Below, piece by piece: positions 57,432-64,000 of a stretch of DNA of 64,000 bases. A model generated the notes under the pieces. That model did not search any database. It saw only the letters and a list, made by a program, of their open reading frames with translations, and had not been told where the DNA came from. Source of the stretch: Pseudomonas laurylsulfativorans (lineage in GTDB: Bacteria; Pseudomonadota; Gammaproteobacteria; Pseudomonadales; Pseudomonadaceae); contig NZ_MUJK01000011.1 in the NCBI RefSeq assembly GCF_002906155.1, forward strand, positions 62,001-126,000. Direction: 5' to 3'. The position numbers and the translations under genes were made by a program. Positions within the stretch are counted from its first letter, which is position 1. Every line of letters begins with the position of its first letter.

Positions 57432-58667
57432 TCACTCTGGAGAGTGAAAGCTCAGACTGTAGTTCACAGCCTTGGCGCCGGGGTCGAGAATGTCCAGGGC
57501 GATGTGGATGGGCGTTTGCGGAGGCATTTCCGCCATGCCTTCGAGATCGCCATTGAGGTATTCACCGGGTTTGAAGCGGCGACTGGCGATCAGATGGCCA
57601 TTGAGGTCGGCGAAGCGCAGTTCCAGCAGCGGGAAGGGCTGGGAGAAGGGCGCGCGGTTATAGATGATCGCATCGACCACCAGGGCGCCATTGAACTCGG
57701 GATGGCTGCGCACCACCAGGTTGCTGCTTTTGATTTTCGCGATGTCGACTTTGGAGGGCACGGTGCAGCCAATTTGTGGGCACAGTTGCTGGAACCACGG
57801 GCGATATTGATCCTGTCGCGCCAGTTCGTCGAAATGGTAGGCGATGTATTGGCCGGCGAGAGCGCCAGCGGCAATCAGCACCAACAGCAACCACAGCAGC
57901 CGTCGGCCCCAGGGCGAGCGACGTTTTTGCCAGTCCAGTTGCAGGGGGTCGTCGGTCAGGTCTTGCAGCACCTCGGCACGCACGCCCGGGTCGCTGCGTT
58001 CGCGCCGCTTGCGCAGTGGTTCGATCGAGGGCAGGTTGCCGTCGATTTCGTTCTCGTCGGTGGCTGACAGACGTTCGTGGTGCAGTGGCGCATCGAGAGG
58101 GTCATGCAAGCGCAACTGGGGTGGCTGCGGTTCGTCCTCGAGATCAACCGGTTCCAGAGACAGCGAAGGTTCGGTGCGAGAGGCTTTGCCCGGTTCGGCC
58201 GGCGGCTCTGGCGATTCAAGGCTGTCGAGCGGTTCGTCGATTTGCGCGCGATCGGCCGCCGATTCGCTGAACAGGCTGTCGGACCATTGCTCCTCGTCAT
58301 CCTGCCCGATGCTGTCGCGACGGGCGCTCAGCGAGTCGTCGCGATGGCGACCGAGTTCGGTGGCCGGCTGGATTTCCCGCTGTTCGAGCCGGGCAAGTTC
58401 TTCGTCGAGGTCGAGGCTGTCCAGGTCCAACTCGGTCGCGCTCCATTGCTTTTGGCTGATGGCGCGCGGTTCTGTGAGCTCCGGCGTTTCGGCGATGACC
58501 GGCGCGACCGGCTCTTTGCCGGCCTGTTCCAACAGCTGTTTGGCGGCATTGAACACCTGCAGGCAGGAGCCGCAACGAACCACTCCGCGAGCCACGCTCA
58601 ACTGAGCATGGCTGACACGGAAGCTGGTTTGGCAATGCGGGCACTGGGTGACGAAGCTATCGGTCAT
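57432..58667 (-). CDS. Zinc-ribbon DUF3426 membrane protein
   Basis: A 411-residue protein: N-terminal MJ0042-type zinc ribbon with two CxxC pairs (CPHCQTSFRVSHAQLSVARG, then RCGSC, residues about 9-35), an acidic disordered region (about 70-250), one membrane helix (LLWLLLVLIAAGALAGQYIAY, about 268-288) and a periplasmic DUF3426 domain. The gene is conserved between prmA and dusB in pseudomonads. Function unknown. Confidence 0.88.
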   Translation of the reverse strand: MTDSFVTQCPHCQTSFRVSHAQLSVARGVVRCGSCLQVFNAAKQLLEQAGKEPVAPVIAETPELTEPRAISQKQWSATELDLDSLDLDEELARLEQREIQPATELGRHRDDSLSARRDSIGQDDEEQWSDSLFSESAADRAQIDEPLDSLESPEPPAEPGKASRTEPSLSLEPVDLEDEPQPPQLRLHDPLDAPLHHERLSATDENEIDGNLPSIEPLRKRRERSDPGVRAEVLQDLTDDPLQLDWQKRRSPWGRRLLWLLLVLIAAGALAGQYIAYHFDELARQDQYRPWFQQLCPQIGCTVPSKVDIAKIKSSNLVVRSHPEFNGALVVDAIIYNRAPFSQPFPLLELRFADLNGHLIASRRFKPGEYLNGDLEGMAEMPPQTPIHIALDILDPGAKAVNYSLSFHSPE

Positions 58668-58697
58668 GCGGCGATCCGGATTATGCAGGCGGCCATT

Positions 58698-59576
58698 CTA
58701 GCGCCGACGGCCAGTGATGCGCACCCAGCCATCGCGATTGGCGATCGGGTCCAGATCGAAGTCCTTGGCATAGGCGGCAGCGACGTCGTCGCCCTGTTCG
58801 GCGAGGATGCCCGACAGCGCCAGGCGTCCGCCCGACTTGACCAGGCCGGACAGCTGCGGTGCCAGCGAGACCAGTGGGCCGGCGAGAATGTTGGCGACCA
58901 GCACGTCGGCCTGTACCGGCGGCAAATCTTCCGGCAGGTACAGCGGGAACAGGTGTTCGGCTATGTTATTGCGTCCAGCGTTGTCGCGGGAGGCTTCCAG
59001 TGCCTGCACGTCGATGTCTGTGCCCACGGCCTCTTTGGCGCCGAGCAACAGCGCGGCAATCGCCAGGATCCCCGAGCCGCAACCGAAGTCCAGCACGTTG
59101 CAGTCTTTCAGGTCCTGACCGTCGAGCCATTCCAGGCACAGCGCGGTGGTCGGGTGGGTGCCGGTGCCGAACGCCAGGCCTGGATCAAGCAGCAGGTTCA
59201 CTGCGTCAGGCTCAGGGGCGGCGTGCCAGCTCGGCACGATCCACAGGCGCTGGCCGAAACGCATCGGCTGGAAACCGTCCATCCAGCTGCGTTCCCAGTC
59301 CTGATCTTCAATCACTTCGCTGTGGTGTTCAGGCAGCGGGCTGCCGGTCAGCAGCTCCAGGTGGGCCAGGACCGGGCCAGGCTCGGTGCCACCCTCGAAC
59401 AGGGCCAGCAGGTGCGTGTGCGACCACAGTGGCGTGGTGTTGAGTTCCGGCTCGAAGATCGGCTGATCTTCGGCGTCCATGAAGGTCACCGACACGGCGC
59501 CCACTTCAAGGAAAGCGTCTTCATAGGTTTCGGCTTGTTCTGGGCTGATGGCGAGACGTACTTGCAGCCAAGGCAT
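58698..59576 (-). CDS. prmA: Ribosomal protein L11 methyltransferase
   Basis: A 292-residue SAM-dependent methyltransferase that trimethylates L11. N-terminal substrate domain MPWLQVRLAISPEQAETYED; SAM site LDFGCGSGILAIAALLLGAK (residues about 160-179); DVLVANILAGPLVSL follows. The ATG at 59576 is the family start; the open frame extends upstream through a REP element. Confidence 0.96.
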   Translation of the reverse strand: MPWLQVRLAISPEQAETYEDAFLEVGAVSVTFMDAEDQPIFEPELNTTPLWSHTHLLALFEGGTEPGPVLAHLELLTGSPLPEHHSEVIEDQDWERSWMDGFQPMRFGQRLWIVPSWHAAPEPDAVNLLLDPGLAFGTGTHPTTALCLEWLDGQDLKDCNVLDFGCGSGILAIAALLLGAKEAVGTDIDVQALEASRDNAGRNNIAEHLFPLYLPEDLPPVQADVLVANILAGPLVSLAPQLSGLVKSGGRLALSGILAEQGDDVAAAYAKDFDLDPIANRDGWVRITGRRR

Positions 59577-59693
59577 GGCGGGCACCTTTGAAAAATATTG
59601 ATTGCAGCCTAGCGGGCTGCGAGAAGCACGCAAGTTTACGCGAGCGCGGGGCAGATGACGACACGCCAGGCGCCATTTCCACGCGCAGGCCTG

Positions 59694-59793
59694 TGTAGGA
59701 GCGAGCTTGCTCGCGAAGAATGCAAGGACGAGGCGTACAGTCTGAACGCACGCATTATCGTTGACCACCATCGCGAGCAAGCTCGCTCCTACA
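59694..59793. repeat. REP inverted pair upstream of prmA
   Basis: TGTAGGAGCGAGCTTGCTCGCGAA and an inverted copy 52 bp apart. They lie in the 283-bp gap between accC and prmA (59577-59859), which also holds the accC terminator and no gene. Confidence 0.88.
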
Positions 59794-59816
59794 GGGGCTG
59801 AGGGAGCCTTCAGATA

Positions 59817-59846
59817 CAACAAAGCCGCCCGAAGGCGGCTTTGTTG
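59817..59846. terminator. Terminator after accC
   Basis: CAACAAAGCCGCC-CGAA-GGCGGCTTTGTTG: a perfect 13-bp stem with a stable tetraloop, 14 bp beyond the accC stop. Confidence 0.85.
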
Positions 59847-59859
59847 ATGGGGTCGAAGC

Positions 59860-61218
59860 TTAGTGCTTTTCGCCAGCCAGCTTGTGCTCGAGGTAGTGAA
59901 TGTTCACGCCCCCTTTGCAGAAGCCTTCATCGCGGGTCAGGTCGCGGTGCAGCGGGATGTTGGTCTTGATCCCGTCGACAACGATTTCGTCCAGCGCATT
60001 GCGCATGCGCGCCATGGCTTCGTCACGGGTTGCGCCGTAAGTGATCAGCTTGCCGATCAACGAATCGTAGTTCGGCGGAACGGCATAACCACTGTACAGG
60101 TGCGAATCGACGCGAACGCCGTTGCCGCCTGGGGCGTGGAAGTGCTTGACCGTGCCCGGGCTCGGCATGAAGGTTTTCGGGTCTTCGGCGTTGATCCGGC
60201 ATTCCAGCGCGTGACCGCGGATGACCACGTCATCCTGGGTGAACGACAGCTTGTTGCCAGCGGCGATGCTGAGCATCTCCTTGACGATGTCGATACCGGT
60301 GACCATTTCCGAAACCGGGTGCTCTACCTGGACACGAGTGTTCATCTCGATGAAGTAGAAGCGACCGTTCTCGTACAGGAACTCGAAAGTACCTGCGCCA
60401 CGGTAACCGATGTCGATGCACGCCTTGACGCAACGAGCCAGAACTTCCTGGCGGGCCTGTTCGTCGATGCCCGGTGCTGGCGCTTCTTCGAGAACCTTCT
60501 GGTGGCGACGTTGCAGCGAGCAGTCGCGGTCACCCAGATGGATGGCCTGGCCCTGGCCGTCGGACAGCACCTGGACTTCGACGTGACGCGGGTTGGTCAG
60601 GAATTTTTCCAGATAGACCATCGGGTTGCCGAACGCCGCGCCAGCTTCGGTGCGGGTCAGTTTGGCGAAGGAGATCAGGTCTTCTTCCTTGTGCACAACG
60701 CGCATGCCGCGACCACCGCCGCCGCCGGCGGCCTTGATGATCACCGGGTAACCGACTTCGCGACCAATGCGCAGAGCGGTTTCTTCGTCTTCCGGCAGCG
60801 GGCCGTCAGAACCCGGAACGGTCGGTACGCCGGCAGCGATCATGGCGTGCTTGGCCGATACCTTGTCGCCCATCAGGCGAATGGTTTCGGCTTTCGGGCC
60901 AATGAACGCGAAGCCGGATTTCTCGACCTGTTCGGCGAAGTCGGCGTTTTCCGCAAGGAAGCCGTAGCCAGGGTGAATGGCGGTGGCGCCAGTCACTTCG
61001 GCCGCGGCAATGATTGCCGGAATGTGCAGGTAGGAGTGGGCAGCCGATGCCGGACCGATGCAGACGGATTCGTCTGCCAGGCCCAGGTGCATCAGTTCCT
61101 TGTCAGCCTTGGAGTAAACGGCGACGGTCTTGATGCCCATCTCTTTGCAGGCGCGCAGGATCCGCAGGGCGATCTCACCGCGGTTGGCGATCAGAACTTT
61201 TTCCAACTTCGCAGTCAT
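59860..61218 (-). CDS. accC: Biotin carboxylase subunit of acetyl-CoA carboxylase
   Basis: A 452-residue biotin carboxylase for the first step of fatty acid synthesis. ATP-grasp marks: KVLIANRGEIALRILRACKE (residues about 6-25), IIKAAGGGGGRGMRVV (about 159-174) and FIEMNTRVQVEHPVSEMVTG. The ATG at 61218 begins MTAKLEKVLIANRGE. It follows accB by 17 bp. Confidence 0.97.
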   Translation of the reverse strand: MTAKLEKVLIANRGEIALRILRACKEMGIKTVAVYSKADKELMHLGLADESVCIGPASAAHSYLHIPAIIAAAEVTGATAIHPGYGFLAENADFAEQVEKSGFAFIGPKAETIRLMGDKVSAKHAMIAAGVPTVPGSDGPLPEDEETALRIGREVGYPVIIKAAGGGGGRGMRVVHKEEDLISFAKLTRTEAGAAFGNPMVYLEKFLTNPRHVEVQVLSDGQGQAIHLGDRDCSLQRRHQKVLEEAPAPGIDEQARQEVLARCVKACIDIGYRGAGTFEFLYENGRFYFIEMNTRVQVEHPVSEMVTGIDIVKEMLSIAAGNKLSFTQDDVVIRGHALECRINAEDPKTFMPSPGTVKHFHAPGGNGVRVDSHLYSGYAVPPNYDSLIGKLITYGATRDEAMARMRNALDEIVVDGIKTNIPLHRDLTRDEGFCKGGVNIHYLEHKLAGEKH

Positions 61219-61235
61219 CAAAGGCTCTCCGCGGT

Positions 61236-61694
61236 TCAAACGATGGTGAACAGCGGTTGGTCGTACTCAACCGGCTGGCCGTCTTCGACGAGGATGGATT
61301 CGATCACACCGCTGGTTTCAGCTTCGATGTGGTTCATCATCTTCATGGCTTCAACGATGCACAGGGTGTCGCCTTTCTTCACGGTCTGGCCGACTTCTAC
61401 GAAGGACGGCGAGGTTGGCGAAGATTTGCGATAGAAGGTACCGACCATCGGCGAACGGGCAACGGTGCCGTTCAGTGCTGGAGCGGCGGCAGCGGCAGGT
61501 GCAGCAGCGGCAACCGGAGCGGCGGCAGGCGCGGCAACCGGAGCAGGCATTGGAGCCGGCGCGTAGTACTGCTGAGCCGGGGTCTTGCTGTGACGGCTGA
61601 TGCGTACGGACTCTTCGCCTTCCTTGATCTCGAGCTCGTCGATGCCGGACTCTTCCAGCAATTCGATCAGTTTCTTAACTTTACGGATATCCAT
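61236..61694 (-). CDS. accB: Biotin carboxyl carrier protein
   Basis: A 152-residue carrier: N-terminal helix region MDIRKVKKLIELLEESGIDELE, an Ala/Pro-rich linker (residues about 40-75), and the biotinyl domain with EAMKM, Lys118 being the biotin site. Part of the aroQ-accB-accC operon. Confidence 0.97.
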   Translation of the reverse strand: MDIRKVKKLIELLEESGIDELEIKEGEESVRISRHSKTPAQQYYAPAPMPAPVAAPAAAPVAAAAPAAAAAPALNGTVARSPMVGTFYRKSSPTSPSFVEVGQTVKKGDTLCIVEAMKMMNHIEAETSGVIESILVEDGQPVEYDQPLFTIV

Positions 61695-61742
61695 GAATCA
61701 TCAACTCCCAAGGGTCGGTCAGGGGCGTTTAACGCTTGTAGT

Positions 61743-62195
61743 TCAAGTCGTTGCCTGTGTTTCAAGCTGTTCTAGCGCGGCCTCCAGGGCCAGTCGGTAA
61801 CCGCTGGCGCCAAGGCCGCAGATCACTCCCACCGCTACGTCGGAGAAGTAAGAGTGATGGCGGAAAGGTTCGCGTTTGTGCACGTTAGACAAATGCACTT
61901 CGATGAATGGGATGCTCACCGCCAGCAGCGCGTCACGTAATGCGACACTTGTATGTGTAAAAGCTGCCGGATTGATCAAAATGAAGTCCACGCCTTCGCT
62001 GCGGGCAGCGTGGATACGGTCGATCAATTCGTATTCGGCATTGCTTTGCAGGTACAGCAAATGGTGACCGGCTTCGCGGGCGCGGCGTTCCAGGTCCTGG
62101 TTGATCTGCGCCAGCGTCGTGGCGCCATAGGTGCCCGGTTCACGAGTGCCGAGCAGGTTCAGGTTGGGTCCGTGCAGAACGAGTAGCGTCGCCAT
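61743..62195 (-). CDS. aroQ: Type II 3-dehydroquinate dehydratase
   Basis: A 150-residue dodecameric dehydroquinase of the shikimate pathway: HGPNLNLLGTREPGTYG (residues about 8-24), catalytic loop with Tyr23, QSNAEYELIDRIH, ILINPAAFTHTSVALRDAL and the catalytic His in EVHLSNVHKREPFRHHS. First gene of the operon with accB and accC. Confidence 0.97.
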   Translation of the reverse strand: MATLLVLHGPNLNLLGTREPGTYGATTLAQINQDLERRAREAGHHLLYLQSNAEYELIDRIHAARSEGVDFILINPAAFTHTSVALRDALLAVSIPFIEVHLSNVHKREPFRHHSYFSDVAVGVICGLGASGYRLALEAALEQLETQATT

Positions 62196-62239
62196 CGGCG
62201 GTTCCTTTGTTATCTGTGTGCAATTGTCAGAACCCGGCG

Positions 62240-62269
62240 ACTATGCCGCAAAGCCTTTGTGACTGTCCA
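62240..62269 (-). promoter_or_regulatory. Possible sigma-70 promoter for aroQ-accBC
   Basis: Minus strand TGGACA (62269-62264), 18 bp, CATAGT (62245-62240), about 45 bp upstream of the aroQ ATG. Confidence 0.45.
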
Positions 62270-62327
62270 GTTCTCTGCAATAGCCGGCACGATGACCGAT
62301 GTTTGCGCGAAATATATGACCGCTTGA

Positions 62328-64000
62328 TTAAATTTGGTCATTCGCCTTGGCAACACGTTCGGCGAAGTCTTTGGCGTTGATCTCGCCGATCACCCGCACA
62401 TCGGCGCGTTCGACGCCGTCTTTGCCGAAAAACATCAGGGCAGGTGGACCGAACAGCTGGTAACGGTCGAGCAAGGCGCGTTGCTCGGCGTTGCTGGCGG
62501 TGATGTCGAAACGGATCAGCCGATAGCCCTTCAGGCGTTCGACGACGACCGGGTCGTCCAGTACCTCATGCTCGATGACTTTGCAGCTGATACACCAGTC
62601 GGCGTACCAGTCGAGCAGCAGCGCAGTGCCGGACGACCGGGCCTCGGCGAGCACGCGGTCCAGATCGGCGGGTGTGCTGACGGTTTGCCAGGCACTGGCC
62701 TTTTGCACAGACGGGTTGCCCTCGACGACGCGCGGCTGGCCAATCGGATTGAAAGGGTCGGTCTGGCCGCTGAACGCGCCGTACCAGCAGGCCAGGGCGT
62801 AAAACACCAGGAACATTCCGAGCAACTGCCCGAGTCGCTTGCGCGGCGGCTTGTAGACGAACTCCAGCGCACCCATGAACAAGCCAACGCCACCGGCCAG
62901 AAGGCCGATCAACAGCAGGGTGACCTGGCCCGGCAGCACACGGCTGAGCAGGCCTATCGCCAGTCCCAGCAACAGCACGCCAATCGCGTTTTTCACGTAG
63001 ACCAGCCACGGACCGCTTTTCGGCAGCCAGGCTGCACCACCGGTGGCCACCAGCAACAGCGGTGCACCCATGCCGAGGCCGAGCATGAACAGTTTCAAGC
63101 CGCCGCCAAGCGCATCGCCACTGGCGCTGATGTACAGCAACGCACCGGCCAGCGGCGCGGAAACACAGGGTGAAACCAGCAAGCTGGAGACCACGCCCAA
63201 CACCGCAGCGCCCCACAGGGACCCGCCTTCGGTGCGGCCGGCGATGCGGTCCAGGCGACTGCTGATGGCGTGCGGCAATTTCAGTTCGAAGACGCCGAAC
63301 ATCGCCAGCGCGAACAGTGCGAAAAACATCGCGAAAGGCACCAGCACCCAGGCCGATTGCAGCCGTGCCTGCAGATTCAGTTGGGCACCGAACAGGCCCA
63401 TCAGCGCACCGAGCAGGGCGAAGCAGGCGGCCATCGGCAGCACATAGGCCAGTGACAGATTGAAACCGCGCCAGCCGCCGACCTGGCCGCGCAGCACCAC
63501 ACCGGAAAGGATCGGCAGCATGGGCAGCACGCAGGGCGTAAAAGTCAGGCCCAGGCCGGCGAGGAAAAACAACGCCAGTTCGCGCCAACTCCATGGATAA
63601 GCCGTCGTCGGAGCACCGCTGCCGTCGATGCTCAAACGCTCGGTTTCCGGCGGATAGCACAGGCCTTTGTCGGCGCAACCCTGATAGGTCACGGCCAGGG
63701 TGAAGGCGCGTTGGTCGGTGCGCGGCAACTCGACATCGAGAATGCCGTGGTAGACCTCGACATCACCGAAGTATTCATCGTGCTTTTTCTGGCCGTCGGG
63801 CAGTTTTGCCGCACCGAGGACAACATCGGCCGGATCGGCGCGAAACTGAAAACGGTGACGGTAGAGGTAATAACCTTCGGTGGCGACAAAGCGCAGCTTG
63901 ATCGATTGCGGTGTGCTTTCTACCAGGCTCAACCGGAAGGCTTCGCGCACCGGCAGGAAGTCGGCACTGTTGTTGATCGAGCCCAAGGTGGAGCTGGGTC
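62328..64000 (-). CDS. dsbD: Thiol:disulfide interchange protein DsbD (5' end outside window)
   Basis: At least 557 residues of DsbD, which moves electrons from cytoplasmic thioredoxin to periplasmic DsbC/DsbG and cytochrome maturation partners. Visible parts: the N-terminal periplasmic domain with GCADKGLCYPPE, eight membrane helices with the redox Cys pair (FTPCVLPMLP and VSPCVSAPL), and the C-terminal thioredoxin domain with WYADWCISCK. The frame continues past the right edge of the window, so the signal peptide is missing here; the TTG at 63986 is not the true start. Confidence 0.95.
   Translation of the reverse strand, partial: PSSTLGSINNSADFLPVREAFRLSLVESTPQSIKLRFVATEGYYLYRHRFQFRADPADVVLGAAKLPDGQKKHDEYFGDVEVYHGILDVELPRTDQRAFTLAVTYQGCADKGLCYPPETERLSIDGSGAPTTAYPWSWRELALFFLAGLGLTFTPCVLPMLPILSGVVLRGQVGGWRGFNLSLAYVLPMAACFALLGALMGLFGAQLNLQARLQSAWVLVPFAMFFALFALAMFGVFELKLPHAISSRLDRIAGRTEGGSLWGAAVLGVVSSLLVSPCVSAPLAGALLYISASGDALGGGLKLFMLGLGMGAPLLLVATGGAAWLPKSGPWLVYVKNAIGVLLLGLAIGLLSRVLPGQVTLLLIGLLAGGVGLFMGALEFVYKPPRKRLGQLLGMFLVFYALACWYGAFSGQTDPFNPIGQPRVVEGNPSVQKASAWQTVSTPADLDRVLAEARSSGTALLLDWYADWCISCKVIEHEVLDDPVVVERLKGYRLIRFDITASNAEQRALLDRYQLFGPPALMFFGKDGVERADVRVIGEINAKDFAERVAKANDQI

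Overview
The window is chromosomal DNA of a Pseudomonas, most likely from the P. fluorescens group. By-eye GC content is high (around 60%). Intergenic gaps carry Pseudomonas-type REP inverted pairs with GAGCGAGC-TTGCTCGCG or GCTGGC-AAGCCAGC cores. The block dsbD-aroQ-accB-accC-prmA-DUF3426-dusB-fis-purH-purD-retS, and further left urtABCDE-ureDA-GNAT-ureBC, keeps the gene order I know from P. aeruginosa PAO1 (about PA4845 to PA4868). No rRNA, tRNA, CRISPR array, transposase or prophage was seen.

Left part (1-14.1 kb): the 3' part of a DesT-like TetR regulator; a secreted protein made almost entirely of 14-residue repeats; an AsmA protein; a LysR regulator divergent from an azoreductase, which is followed by an 18-codon vestige of an SMR efflux gene; a lipase; a DMT exporter divergent from an AraC regulator; a PsiF protein; an AI-2E-type permease; and a chaperone group (YegD-like Hsp70, CbpA, CbpM) with a good sigma-32 promoter ahead of cbpA. 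An orphan RsbRD-type histidine kinase follows.

14.3-30.3 kb: a 1756-residue toxin/effector with leucine-rich repeats and a C-terminal NEL ubiquitin-ligase domain (catalytic Cys1502). Convergent to it is the urea system: ABC urea importer urtABCDE and urease ureD-ureA-GNAT-GNAT-ureB-ureC. Both urtA and ureD have near-consensus sigma-54 (-24/-12) promoters, pointing to nitrogen control. ureEFG are not in the window.

30.3-46.8 kb: a FecCD-type metal/chelate ABC transporter, then a copper set (PepSY membrane protein, OprC-type TonB receptor, two DUF2946 proteins, PCu(A)C chaperone), a HigB/HigA-like toxin-antitoxin pair, and the aerobic cobalamin cluster arranged as two divergent arms: cobL-cbiD-cobK (minus) and cobG-cobH-cobI-cbiG/cobJ (plus).

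46.8-49.9 kb: a MarC protein and a low-GC block of three tandem, mutually paralogous proteins of unknown function. The first is preceded by a terminator-like hairpin in its leader and followed by another terminator. This is the best candidate for an undescribed system.

49.9-64 kb: core genes on the minus strand: retS, purD, purH, fis, dusB, a DUF3426 zinc-ribbon protein, prmA, accC, accB, aroQ and the 3' part of dsbD, which runs off the window end.
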